From contig JADJMV010000013.1 in assembly GCA_016709445.1 (NCBI GenBank), positions 75,250-139,249 on the forward strand: a DNA stretch of 64,000 bases, given 5' to 3'. The notes under the pieces are model-generated. The model was not told the origin of the DNA and did no database searches. It was given only the letters and a program-made list of their open reading frames with translations. The DNA comes from Phycisphaerales bacterium (GTDB lineage Bacteria > Planctomycetota > Phycisphaerae > Phycisphaerales > UBA1924). Position numbers and translations under genes: made by a program. The first letter of the stretch is position 1. Every line of letters starts with the position of its first letter. Below, piece after piece: positions 42,735 through 51,511 of the stretch.

Positions 42735-43427
42735 CTAGGTGCGCTCCCCCGGTTTCACGCCGCGCAGGATGACCTGGCTGGCAAAGAATTCCCGGAAGAG
42801 GTGCAGGGCGGCCATGGAGAGATACTTCTCCCGCCGCCGCCAGATGCGGTAGTCGATGGCGTCGGTCCTGAGCCCGACCTGCCCGAACCACTCCTCGATC
42901 ATGCGCCGGGTGGTCATGCGGAGATGGGTGCGGTCGAAAATGCCCGCGTCGGTGTAGCGGACGTGGCCCCGCAGGAAGAGGGCCGCGAGGACTGAGTGGT
43001 GGCGGAAGTTGGGGACGCTGACGACCACGCACCCGCCGGGCACGAGCAGCGACACGTGCTGGCCCAGCACGGCGACGGGGTCGGCGATGTGCTCCAACAC
43101 GTCGGCGTAGATCACGCAGTCGAAAGCCCGCCCCGCGAGCTGGGCGTTGATCTGGTTGACATCGCCCTCGAGCATCTCGAGCCCGTTCTCGCGTGCCGCG
43201 AGCGCCGCCTCGTGGTCGAGTTCGATCCCCGTCACCGAGCACCCTCGCTTGACCAGCTCGGCCTCGGTACGCCCCGACCCGCACCCGACGCTGAGGAAGC
43301 GCTCCGCGGACGCCGGGACCATGGCCAGGACGTCGGTCCGGAGGTGGACGAAGTACTTCTTTCGGCCCTCGCTGGGCTCCTCGGCGGAATGCCGCGGGGA
43401 GGGGACGGTTCGGGCCGGGCCGGTCAT
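42735..43427 (-). CDS. SAM-dependent methyltransferase (class I)
   Basis: About 230 residues. The SAM-binding motifs are FLSVGCGSGRTEAELVKRG (motif I, about 43-60) and VTGIELDHEAAL, then EGDVNQINAQ and FDCVIYADVLEHIADPVAVL (the methyltransf_11-type D-x-L-E-H). The C-terminal part has GGCVVVSVPNFRHHSVL and VRYTDAGIFDRTHLRMTTRRMI, typical of sugar- or lipid-modifying methyltransferases. The start at 43427 is preferred because ATGA overlaps the acyltransferase stop; an ATG at 43442 would add five residues. Confidence 0.88.
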   Translation of the reverse strand: MTGPARTVPSPRHSAEEPSEGRKKYFVHLRTDVLAMVPASAERFLSVGCGSGRTEAELVKRGCSVTGIELDHEAALAARENGLEMLEGDVNQINAQLAGRAFDCVIYADVLEHIADPVAVLGQHVSLLVPGGCVVVSVPNFRHHSVLAALFLRGHVRYTDAGIFDRTHLRMTTRRMIEEWFGQVGLRTDAIDYRIWRRREKYLSMAALHLFREFFASQVILRGVKPGERT

Positions 43428-44035
43428 CTCGGCTGCGGGCATGGTTCTTCCACCCTCTCCCAGAGGCCGGTCGCCTCGTTGAATGCGCGGATGGGTCGCG
43501 CGGGGGCGCCGGCGACGATGGTCCGCGGCGGGACGCTCGAGGTCACCACGGCGTTGGCCGCGACGATGCTGTTTCGCCCGATCCGCAGCTCGCCCCGGTT
43601 CGAGACCACGCAGGCGCCGAAGCCGATCCAGCACCCGGACTCGACGACGATGGTCCCGCCTTCGGTGACCCCCTGATGCAGGATCGGCCGTTCGACGTCC
43701 TCGAACTCGTGGGCGTGGTCCATGATGAGGACCTGCGGCCCGGTGACGACGGCCTCCTCGATCCGGATGGAGTTCTTCGCGCTGATCACGTTGTTGCGCC
43801 CGATGGCGCACCCGGGCGCCAGCGTCAGGGCCCCGTCGGGGGCATCCGGGGTAGGGACGTTGAGCCAGGCCGACCGCTCGACCACGCACCCGGCGCCCAG
43901 CCGGATCTGGCCGGGGCGGCACTGGCGGAAGTCCACCGACCAATGGAGCCACGCCCCGGGATCAACGCCCGACCATCCTCCGAACCATCGCATGGTCGCG
44001 GTCCGGGTTCTCGAGATGGCATTACCCGGCTTCAT
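43424..44035 (-). CDS. Hexapeptide-repeat acyltransferase
   Basis: About 203 residues forming a left-handed beta helix of the LbetaH acyltransferase type. Repeats include IRLGAGCVVERSAWLNV, CAIGRNNVISAKNSIRIEEAV, and GGTIVVESGCWIGFGACVVSNRGELRIGRNSIVAANAVVTSSVP. LIMDHAHEFEDVERPI supplies the catalytic His. The end VPPRTIVAGAPARPIR is standard for serine/sugar O-acetyltransferases. It would acetylate a repeat-unit sugar. The start at 44035 lies within the flippase end; a later Met at 43993 is also plausible, since the first 14 residues are irregular. Confidence 0.88.
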   Translation of the reverse strand: MKPGNAISRTRTATMRWFGGWSGVDPGAWLHWSVDFRQCRPGQIRLGAGCVVERSAWLNVPTPDAPDGALTLAPGCAIGRNNVISAKNSIRIEEAVVTGPQVLIMDHAHEFEDVERPILHQGVTEGGTIVVESGCWIGFGACVVSNRGELRIGRNSIVAANAVVTSSVPPRTIVAGAPARPIRAFNEATGLWERVEEPCPQPR

Positions 44036-45512
44036 GCGTGACGGCGGCCTCCGGCGCACCGGTCATCGGCGTGGCGGGCCGGCGATGTTTGAGGAACCCG
44101 GCGATGAGGTGCCGGGCGGAGGGGTCCAGGCAGAGTGTGACGCACGCGGCTGTCCCGCCGGCGAGCACCCCGAGAGCCGACCGGAGATAGACGCCGAGGT
44201 GCTCGACTGCGGCGGAGGTTGAAGCGAGCCAAGCCAGGGCGAAGGCCCCGAGCGTGAGGGCCGCGGGACCTACCAGGGAAATTGCTGGAACCTTGAGCTT
44301 GGCGCGGGTCAGCCCCGCGGTGACTGCGAGGGCGACCAATTCGCCGCCGGCACCGATGGCGAGGACCACCCAGGCGGGCGAGCCGGCCTGCGCGACGAAC
44401 CAGCCGACGCCCACGGCCGAGGCCCGGGCGAGGTTGCCGAGCATGGGGGCAAGGGTCAAGCTCTCGGCGACGGCGATGACCGTCGGGAAGGTCCGGAGGA
44501 TCCGGAGCGCCTGGCCGAGACCGAGGAACGCGGCGAGCGCGGCGGAGAGGTCATACTTGTCGGTGAAGATCGAGGCGACGAAGTCCCGTCCGGAAAGCCC
44601 GAACAGCACGGCCATGCCGATGGCGGGGGCCGCCAGGATGCGCACTCCCGCGGCGTACTGCCGGTCGCGGGCCTCTCGGTTCGCTCGGAGAGAGGCGAGT
44701 TGGGGGACACCGAGGCCGAGGCCGACGCGCCCGAGGATCGCGGAGGGGGTCCAGGCCAGGAGGAACGCGGCCGAGTAGGCGCCGAGAAGGGTCTTGCCGT
44801 AGGTGTTAGCGATGACGATGCGTTCGCCATGCAGGACGACGAACATCAGGATGCCGTCGCCGAGGAGCGGCATGCCGAAGGCGAGGAGCTGGCGGAAACG
44901 CTCTCGGTCGTAGGCGAGGCGGTAGGGCTTGCGGGCCGCCACATGGGAGAGGACCACCGCGAGTGCGGCGTTGGCCATCAGGAGCCAGAGCAGGGCGCGG
45001 AAATCCGGGAGCAGCTTGGCCAGGGGATAGGCGGCGAGCAGGGTGAGGATCTGGGGCGCGGCCTGCGTGGAGACAAAGGCCTTGAACCGCAGCTCACGCT
45101 GGGCGAGCCAGATCTGGTTGTGGGTCAGCCCTCGCATCGCGGGTACGAGCCCGACCATGCGGAAGGCCCAGGTGGCCTCGGGCATCTTCATGAGGGCGGC
45201 GATGGGGCCGGCGAGCATCACGAGGAGCAGGCCGCCCACGCATCCCCGGATGATGGAGATGCCGTGGGCGATGGCGAGCCAGGACTCGCCGTCTTCGTCG
45301 TGGGCCCGGGTGAGGAACCGGCCGGCGCCGAGGTCAGAGAGCATTTCGACGAGGGAAACGCTCATGGCCAGCGCGGCGGCGATGCCGAACTGCTCGGGCA
45401 GGATGAGGCGGGCGACGAGGAAGTTGCGCACCAGGCCGCAGAGCTGGACCACCGCCTCGCCGACCATCAGGACGGCGCCACCCTTGAGGAGTTGTCCTCT
45501 TCGCTTGCTCAC
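44022..45512 (-). CDS. Polysaccharide flippase (Wzx-like, MOP superfamily)
   Basis: A 496-residue inner-membrane protein with about 12-14 membrane segments that flips lipid-linked repeat units to the periplasm. It begins LLKGGAVLMVGEAVVQLCGLVRNFLVARLILPEQFGIAAA, the usual start of this family, and has helical repeats throughout (LRFKAFVSTQAAPQILTLLA, LLAFGMPLLGDGILMFVVLHGERIVIA). With the ligase-like gene it makes a Wzx/Wzy-type pathway. The start at 45512 overlaps the FkbM gene stop by 4 nt; the end overlaps the acyltransferase start. Confidence 0.9.
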   Translation of the reverse strand: MSKRRGQLLKGGAVLMVGEAVVQLCGLVRNFLVARLILPEQFGIAAALAMSVSLVEMLSDLGAGRFLTRAHDEDGESWLAIAHGISIIRGCVGGLLLVMLAGPIAALMKMPEATWAFRMVGLVPAMRGLTHNQIWLAQRELRFKAFVSTQAAPQILTLLAAYPLAKLLPDFRALLWLLMANAALAVVLSHVAARKPYRLAYDRERFRQLLAFGMPLLGDGILMFVVLHGERIVIANTYGKTLLGAYSAAFLLAWTPSAILGRVGLGLGVPQLASLRANREARDRQYAAGVRILAAPAIGMAVLFGLSGRDFVASIFTDKYDLSAALAAFLGLGQALRILRTFPTVIAVAESLTLAPMLGNLARASAVGVGWFVAQAGSPAWVVLAIGAGGELVALAVTAGLTRAKLKVPAISLVGPAALTLGAFALAWLASTSAAVEHLGVYLRSALGVLAGGTAACVTLCLDPSARHLIAGFLKHRRPATPMTGAPEAAVTHEAG

Positions 45513-46318
45513 GCTTCAGACTTGCTCGGCAGGGCCGAGTCGTGGATGAAGAGGAAGTTCTCCTTTTGGTAGTGGGCGAGGTGGTATCCCGCCCTCCCCA
45601 GTGCGCGGATCGCGCGGAGAACCTTCAGCACGGAGGTTGGGGAGTCGAACTCGACGCACAGCACGGGGATGGTTACGCCGTGGGCGGCGAACTGTTCGAC
45701 GACGGGCCTCCAGGCCCCCTCGATGTCGATCTTGAGTAGGTCGACGCGGTCGTGCCCGAGCCGGCGCTTCATGGTGTCCAGGCCGAGGCATTCGGCGTTG
45801 AAGTACTCGCCGGTGCCGTTGAGGTCGAGCACCGAGTGGGAGGTCTTTCGCTTGTCGGCCGGCGCGAAGAATCGCATGGTGGTGTCGCTGGTCCAGAGCC
45901 CCCAGGTATGAAACGTGAGGCCCTTGGCGCTGGCGTCGAGGTCGAGCATGTAGTTGATGGCGCGGGGTGTGGGGTCGAAGCAGTGGACTTCGCACCCGAA
46001 CCGCTCCCGGAGCGCGAGGTCGAAGGTCGCGTCGCACCCGACCCCGACGCAATAGCAGACCCAGTCCGGCCGGACGAGGTCGACCGGGATGGTCCAGCCC
46101 CCGTAGCCGGAGCCGAGGGTCTCGAGGCGGAGGCCGAGCCGCACGGGACGCTTGACGAACCGGAGCGTGCGCCGGACCAGTTCCTTGTTGCCCCGGCGCC
46201 AGAGAAGCCAGGCGACGGCGCCGGCCCTGCGGGCTGCGGCGGCGGGCACGGGGGCCCGGTCACGTTCGAGGCGGGTCTCGTCGGCCCGGGCGATGGTGCT
46301 CTGTTCGAGTCGGGTCAT
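45509..46318 (-). CDS. FkbM family methyltransferase
   Basis: A 269-residue SAM-dependent O-methyltransferase. The SAM site is WVCYCVGVGCDATFDLALRERFGCEVHCFDPTPRAI (about 85-120), followed by GLWTSDTTMRFF and the family hallmark VDLLKIDIEGAWRPVVEQF (about 200). The last part, VLRAIRALGRAGYHLAHYQKENFLFI, is the usual FkbM end. The first 40 residues are Arg/Ala-rich and may be a later extension. It is the first gene of the long minus-strand run and has a 38-bp gap from the beta-helix gene, so the operon promoter may be here or further upstream. Confidence 0.9.
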   Translation of the reverse strand: MTRLEQSTIARADETRLERDRAPVPAAAARRAGAVAWLLWRRGNKELVRRTLRFVKRPVRLGLRLETLGSGYGGWTIPVDLVRPDWVCYCVGVGCDATFDLALRERFGCEVHCFDPTPRAINYMLDLDASAKGLTFHTWGLWTSDTTMRFFAPADKRKTSHSVLDLNGTGEYFNAECLGLDTMKRRLGHDRVDLLKIDIEGAWRPVVEQFAAHGVTIPVLCVEFDSPTSVLKVLRAIRALGRAGYHLAHYQKENFLFIHDSALPSKSEA

Positions 46319-46356
46319 GGCGGCTCCTGGGCAGCTCTATCGGCTCACCGGGGAGT

Positions 46357-48501
46357 CTACTGCGGCGGAGCCCAGGGCTTCGCCCCACGATCCGGGGTTT
46401 CCGAATCGGAGTAGCCGGGTATGAATGCTCCGGAGCCCGCGATCTTGCTTGCGCCGTAGCCCTTGTACTCGAAGGCGCCGCCCGAGCTGTTGATGATCGC
46501 GATGGCGCCGACCGTGGGCTTCTCGCCGACGGGCTGGTTGTAGTTGAAGTGGCAGTGGTCGATGGTGACGCCCTCGGGGATCGGGCCGAAATAGTCGGCC
46601 GCCTGGATGCGCTCGACGATGCAGTTTCGGAAGAAGACGTTCTTGGCGGTGAATTTCTTGGAGCCGGCCATATCGTCCCGCAGGACGAACCGCTGGCCCG
46701 GGTTGCTGATGTGATAGAAGAGCACGTGGTCGTGCGGCGAGTTGAGCTGGCTGAACGGCGGGTCCGACTGGGCGTTCTGCACCGAGATATTGACGAAGGC
46801 GCAGTTGGTAAAGGTGCTGTTGGCGTGGTCGAGGAAGATGTTCTGGGTCGAGATGATCATCGAGGCATTGACGTTGTAGATGATGAGGTTGTCGAAGTAC
46901 CCGAAGTACTGGAGCAGGTCGGAGTGGTGGCTCAGCACCGTGCCGTCGATGTTGTGGGCCGACGAGTCGACCACCATCAGCGAGTTCTGGAAGACGTCTC
47001 CCGAGATCTTCTCGGCGTGGCTGTTGCGGACGAGGTTACACCACACGAAGGCGTAGAGCATGTTCTCGGCGACCGAATCGGTGATGTACAGGCCGCCGTA
47101 CCCGACGTTCCGGACGGGCGAGACGGAGGCCGGCGGGGTGTACGTCCAGCCCTGGCCGTAGGTCCAGCGGCAGTGGTCGTACCACTGGGCGTGCGGATCC
47201 TCCTTGTACATCTGGTACATGTCGCTGAAGTCGAGGGTCACGTTCTGGAATCGGAGCCGCTGGGTATTGGGCCGGATGAGGTCCGTCGTGCTGCCGGCGG
47301 CGATGACCACATCGTCGCGCGAGAGGCCGCTCGCCGGGCGGATCGTGATCCACCGGCTGTTGAGCAGCGGCTTGGCGGGCTGGTTGATGTCGTAGCGCCC
47401 GGGCTCGGTGATCACGATCTCCGCCCCGTCCATCAGGGCCATGTTGGTATTGCAGGCGTTCAGCGCCTTCTGGATCGTGCCGAAGGGCTTGGCGGCCGAA
47501 CCGTCGCCGGTGGCGTCGCTGCCCCCCGACGCCACATTGAGCTTCAGGCCCGTCAGCGTGCCAGAGTTGTTCACATAGAGGAAGAGCGGGGCCAAGAGGC
47601 GTGGCGTCCCCACGTTCTTCGGATACGCAATCGCACGGACCTCGATCAACTCGTCCTCCGAGAGATCGGGGTCGTCGCCGGGGATGATCATCACATACTC
47701 GCGGACACCCGTCCGCGGATTGATCTGCATCGTGCTGATGTTGGTCCAGGGCCCGCCCTCCAACGAGACCGATACATGGTCGATCCCGTTCATGTGGAAG
47801 GCCAGGATGCCCACCGGAAAGTCGCCGGCGATCGTCTGGTAGGGCACCACGTCCCAGCGGGCAATCGCGTCGGCGTCGTATCCGGGCGCGGCATCGTCGC
47901 CGATCGGGTCGGGTGGCTGGGTGTCAGACAGGAACTCATCGCCCGCATCAAGGCGAACGATCGATTCGGTGTCTTCCGAGAGGTAGAGCCCGTTGTCGTC
48001 GAGTTCGCCCCCCGGCGCCCAGCCTCGACCGGAACGCCATTGCGTCGCGTCGTCTCCCGCCACCGTCGGCGCCCCCGCCCTCTCGCTCAGCCCCACGCTG
48101 TGCGGGGCGATGAGCGGCACATCCGCGTGGAGGGAAAGGGCGCCGCGCCCAGTGATCGGGTGGGAAACCACCGGTCGGGAGGCGCTCCCGGCCGGGATGG
48201 GCACCGGCGCCGACCCGCTGGAGTCGGGGCGCTCCGGGCGCGGGACCCGGGTGGAGATGGCCGGCCGGTGCAGGCGGAGCGTCATCGGCTGGTGCCGCGG
48301 CACGCGGAGGTAGACCACCGACCCGTCGGGGCGCGAGAGCCGGACGGTCTCGTAGTCGGATTCGTTGGCGGGTTGCGACGGGGCGGCCGCGGACTTGGGA
48401 GGATCAGCCGCCTGCGCCCCGGCCGAGAGCGGCGAAGCGCCGAGCAGGAGACAAAGAAAGCCGCCTTGGACGCACTGGCGACACCAATTCCGAGAGGACA
48501 T
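46357..48501 (-). CDS. Secreted right-handed beta-helix protein
   Basis: A 714-residue protein with a Sec signal peptide (about 1-33, ending AGAQA). Residues 34-200 are Pro/Ser/Arg-rich and low complexity. A beta-sandwich-like section (about 205-300, FPVGILAFHMNGIDHVSVSLEG) is followed by a parallel beta-helix (about 310-690) with GDGSAAKPFGTIQKALNACNT, GGLYITDSVAENMLYAFVWCNLV and HSDLLQYFGYFDNLIIYNVNAS, typical of polysaccharide lyase-like folds. The SDATGDGSAAKPFGTIQKAL entry is common in bacterial beta-helix proteins. It has no VPLP tail. It is probably a polysaccharide-binding or -cleaving protein of the matrix; enzyme activity is not shown. Confidence 0.82.
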   Translation of the reverse strand: MSSRNWCRQCVQGGFLCLLLGASPLSAGAQAADPPKSAAAPSQPANESDYETVRLSRPDGSVVYLRVPRHQPMTLRLHRPAISTRVPRPERPDSSGSAPVPIPAGSASRPVVSHPITGRGALSLHADVPLIAPHSVGLSERAGAPTVAGDDATQWRSGRGWAPGGELDDNGLYLSEDTESIVRLDAGDEFLSDTQPPDPIGDDAAPGYDADAIARWDVVPYQTIAGDFPVGILAFHMNGIDHVSVSLEGGPWTNISTMQINPRTGVREYVMIIPGDDPDLSEDELIEVRAIAYPKNVGTPRLLAPLFLYVNNSGTLTGLKLNVASGGSDATGDGSAAKPFGTIQKALNACNTNMALMDGAEIVITEPGRYDINQPAKPLLNSRWITIRPASGLSRDDVVIAAGSTTDLIRPNTQRLRFQNVTLDFSDMYQMYKEDPHAQWYDHCRWTYGQGWTYTPPASVSPVRNVGYGGLYITDSVAENMLYAFVWCNLVRNSHAEKISGDVFQNSLMVVDSSAHNIDGTVLSHHSDLLQYFGYFDNLIIYNVNASMIISTQNIFLDHANSTFTNCAFVNISVQNAQSDPPFSQLNSPHDHVLFYHISNPGQRFVLRDDMAGSKKFTAKNVFFRNCIVERIQAADYFGPIPEGVTIDHCHFNYNQPVGEKPTVGAIAIINSSGGAFEYKGYGASKIAGSGAFIPGYSDSETPDRGAKPWAPPQ

Positions 48502-48834
48502 GTGTCGACTCCATACAACCCCCGCCTTGGATCCGTTCAAGTATCGGAATACCAACGAGTTGCGGTTCGCCCTTCCCTGTCTTACCGCGTGTGAGTCGAC
48601 TCGCCTAATCGGCAGAAACCCGCCAACCCGGAAAGGGCCTCCCATGCCCGTTCCAAGCGGAGGGTAATCCGGACCTTTTCGCCGGGAGTTCCACAGACCG
48701 TCCGGAAATCTGACGGCACATCCCGCAATCTTTGCGCACGTACATTCCTTGGCAAAGGTCCACAAGACCCTGGTCGGAGCGACTTTACGTCGAGCGTACC
48801 AGATCCGATGGCTTGAGGGGCGAAGGAGCTCTTC
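48502..48834. promoter_or_regulatory. Divergent intergenic region, probable promoters
   Basis: This 333-bp region separates the minus-strand beta-helix gene from the plus-strand CAP-domain gene, so it must hold promoters for both. It is less GC-rich than the neighbouring genes, especially at 48520-48560. No clear sigma-factor motif and no gene is visible. Confidence 0.5.
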
Positions 48835-51474
48835 ATGCGTCGGTTGCCGCGGAATAATCCGGGAAACCTCCAGCACCGTGCGGGCCGAATCCGGGCCGCC
48901 GGGGGCTGGTGCGAGTCCCTTGAAGCGCGCTGCCTGCTCTCCTCGCAATTCACGCCGGAAGAGGTCTACCTCGCGGAGCTGATCAACCGGGCCCGATCGG
49001 ATCCGGCCGCGGAGAGTCTTCGCCTGGGGTTCGACCTGACCGAGGGGCTCAGTGCTGGGCAGCTCGCGCTGTTCGGGGCTGTGGAGCCCCTGGCGCTCGA
49101 CGCCTCGCTCGCGGCTGCCGCACGGGCGCACAGCTTGGACATGCGGACCAGAGGCTTCTTTGACGACATCAACCCTGACGGCCAGAACCCGACGCAGCGG
49201 GCGCAGGCCGCGGGGTATTCGGGGGTGGCTGGCGAGTCGATCGGCGCGGGGGAGCCCAATGTGGACCGGCTGTACGAGACGTGGATGGCCACGGTCGAGA
49301 ATCGGATCAACATCCTGAGCCTGCTGACGACCTTCGACTCGAGCTTTCACTATGACCAGCTGGGCCCAGGATTCGCGACGGACGTCCAGGACGACGAGTA
49401 TTACACGCTGATGCTGGGTGACCCCGGCGCGGGCTCGACGGCGAGGCTGCTCGGCGTGGTGTTCGACGACGCGGACGCCGATGGCTTCTACGCGGCTGGG
49501 GAGGGGGCCGGCGGTGTGCGCGTGGACGTGGCCACGGCGGCCGACCCCGATACGGTGGTCTCAACCTTCACCACCGATGACGCGGGCAACTACCAGCTCG
49601 TGCTCGGGGATGGCGCGTGGATCGTGACCTTCACCGACATCGCGACCGGTGATCTCGTTGAGCGGCAGGTGACCACCTCGGGCCAGAACGTGAAGCTCGA
49701 CGCGATGCTCGGCGACTTCGCCCCGCCGGCGGACGATGGTGGTTCGGGGGGTGGTTCGGGAGGCGGCTCGGGGGGCGGTTCGGGTGACGGCGGCAGTGGT
49801 GGCGGTGGCAGCGATGGCGGCGGAGGCGGCAGCGATGGTTCCGGCGGCGGTGGCCAGACCGACGACCACGCCGACGACGGCGACTACGCCGGCGCGACCT
49901 TCATCGAGTTGGACCAGTCGGGCTCGGGGGCGGCGGCGGGGACAATCGAGGTGTCCTCGGACTCCGACCTCTTCTATCTCACGACACCGATCTCCGGCGC
50001 GATGACGGTGGTGGTGGATGCCTCGGCTGGTAGCCTGCTGGGATCAATCATGCTCCGGAGCGATGCGGGGCTGGCGCTGGCGTTCGACTCCGCCTCGTCG
50101 GGTGAATCGAGCGTGACGCTGAGCTGGAATGTGCCGGCCGGCGCGCAGTACTTTCTGGTGGTCTCATCCGCGGACCAGGCATCGACCGGGGTGTACGGGC
50201 TGACGATCACGATCGACGCCGGCCAGGACGGTGGCGGCTCCGGGAACGGTTCGGGAGGCGGATCGGATGGTGGTTCCGGCGGTGGTTCGGGCGGTGGCTC
50301 GGACGGCGGTGGCTCTGGCGGCGGTTCGGATGGTGGTTCGGGCGGTGGTTCGGGCGGCGGAGGCGGGGATTCGGCGCAGGACGAGGACCCACCGGTCGAT
50401 GCAACGAGTGACAGCTCCGGCGCCTTCACGATCGTGCGCACCGACGACAGCGGCCGGCCGATCGTGTACCTGCAGCAGGCGGACGGATCCTGGCTCCATG
50501 TGGACCTGATGCAGGAGGCGGGCGGGCCGACGCCGGAGGGCCGCTTCTCGACCTTCGTGGACCCGGTGAGCGGGCGATCGAGCATCGTGAGCGCGACGGC
50601 GTCGGGCCTGGCGGTCTACGAACAGGACGCGTCCGGGCACTGGCGGGTGCGCAATCTGTCGGCGGAGATGGGCGTTGCGCCTGTCGCCAGCAAGCCGGTC
50701 ACCTTCACCACCCGCAAGGGGCTGGTGTACGTGGCGGGGCTGGATGAGGGCGGCGATCTGGTCGTCTACCGCCACACGGGCGAACTCGATAGCGAGGGCG
50801 GACGGGCCTGGGGCTTCGGCGACCTGACGAGCGAGGATCTGGCGAGCCAGGGCATGACGATGCCGGAACTCAACGGCGCGACGCTCATCGCGTATGTCAC
50901 CGGCTGGAACGGCCTGACCATCGCCGGTTTGGACGCCGACGGCAATATCCAGGCGGCGTGGTGGTCTCCGGGCATGGAGAAGTGGAAGCTGGCCAACCTC
51001 AGCAGCGTGACCGGCGCACCGAGATATCAGGGGACGATCTCGGCATACCTGACGCCCTGGAACGGGATCAATATCGCCGGCACGGATGTGAATGGTGATC
51101 TGTCGGTCGTCTGGTGGGTGCCGAGCTTTGGCGGCAGCTGGAACCTCGCGAAGCTCAACCGCATGTTCGATGGTCCGGCCTTTGTAGAGGGCTCGGTGGC
51201 CAGTTGGGTGACGCCGTGGGGCGGGCTCAACATCTCCGGCCTGACTGCCGAGGGCAAGGTCGTGGTGTACTGGTGGACCCCGACCTCCGGGGGTTGGAAG
51301 ATCACGCCGCTCTCGGACTACATCTCCAATGTCGATCCACCCGCCCGCGGGGTCATCGGTCACACCTCGGAGACGGGCGTGATCTCGGTGATGGGCCTCA
51401 GCGAGGCCGGCGATCTGGTGCGGTACTGGTGGCAGCCCGGCGCGAAATGGCAGGGTGAGGATCTCAGCCTGTAG
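48835..51474 (+). CDS. LEPR-XLL/CAP-domain secreted multidomain protein
   Basis: An 879-residue surface protein. The N-terminus has a basic leader and the planctomycete LEPR-XLL-type motif SLEARCLLSS (about 28-37) in place of a classical signal peptide. It is followed by a CAP/SCP domain (about 40-195; LAELINRARSDPAAES, AAARAHSLDMRTRGFF, GVAGESIGAG). An SdrD-B-like beta domain (about 205-290), a Gly/Ser linker (about 300-340), a pre-peptidase-like beta domain (about 345-460), another Gly/Ser linker (465-515), and a C-terminal repeat of beta strands with Trp-Trp motifs (NIQAAWWSPGMEKW, LSVVWWVP, VVVYWWTP), likely a propeller, complete it. The roles of the parts are inferred from fold only. Confidence 0.82.
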   Translation: MRRLPRNNPGNLQHRAGRIRAAGGWCESLEARCLLSSQFTPEEVYLAELINRARSDPAAESLRLGFDLTEGLSAGQLALFGAVEPLALDASLAAAARAHSLDMRTRGFFDDINPDGQNPTQRAQAAGYSGVAGESIGAGEPNVDRLYETWMATVENRINILSLLTTFDSSFHYDQLGPGFATDVQDDEYYTLMLGDPGAGSTARLLGVVFDDADADGFYAAGEGAGGVRVDVATAADPDTVVSTFTTDDAGNYQLVLGDGAWIVTFTDIATGDLVERQVTTSGQNVKLDAMLGDFAPPADDGGSGGGSGGGSGGGSGDGGSGGGGSDGGGGGSDGSGGGGQTDDHADDGDYAGATFIELDQSGSGAAAGTIEVSSDSDLFYLTTPISGAMTVVVDASAGSLLGSIMLRSDAGLALAFDSASSGESSVTLSWNVPAGAQYFLVVSSADQASTGVYGLTITIDAGQDGGGSGNGSGGGSDGGSGGGSGGGSDGGGSGGGSDGGSGGGSGGGGGDSAQDEDPPVDATSDSSGAFTIVRTDDSGRPIVYLQQADGSWLHVDLMQEAGGPTPEGRFSTFVDPVSGRSSIVSATASGLAVYEQDASGHWRVRNLSAEMGVAPVASKPVTFTTRKGLVYVAGLDEGGDLVVYRHTGELDSEGGRAWGFGDLTSEDLASQGMTMPELNGATLIAYVTGWNGLTIAGLDADGNIQAAWWSPGMEKWKLANLSSVTGAPRYQGTISAYLTPWNGINIAGTDVNGDLSVVWWVPSFGGSWNLAKLNRMFDGPAFVEGSVASWVTPWGGLNISGLTAEGKVVVYWWTPTSGGWKITPLSDYISNVDPPARGVIGHTSETGVISVMGLSEAGDLVRYWWQPGAKWQGEDLSL
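49737..49860. repeat. Gly/Ser codon minisatellite, linker 1
   Basis: In-frame tandem GGTTCGGG/GGCGGC-type units encode the first Gly-Ser linker of the CAP protein. Confidence 0.85.
50228..50370. repeat. Gly/Ser codon minisatellite, linker 2
   Basis: A second set of the same GGTTCGGGCGGT-type units encodes a Gly-Ser-Asp linker. The two tracts are similar enough to recombine. Confidence 0.85.
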
Positions 51475-51511
51475 CGGAGCCCCGCGCCGCATCGGCGCGG
51501 CGGGCGCACGG

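Noticed and set aside
40489..43284. 931-residue minus-strand open frame crossing the ligase and methyltransferase
   Set aside because: It is out of frame with both recognised genes and mostly Arg/Pro/Ala; only its last third coincides with the start of the NodZ-like gene.
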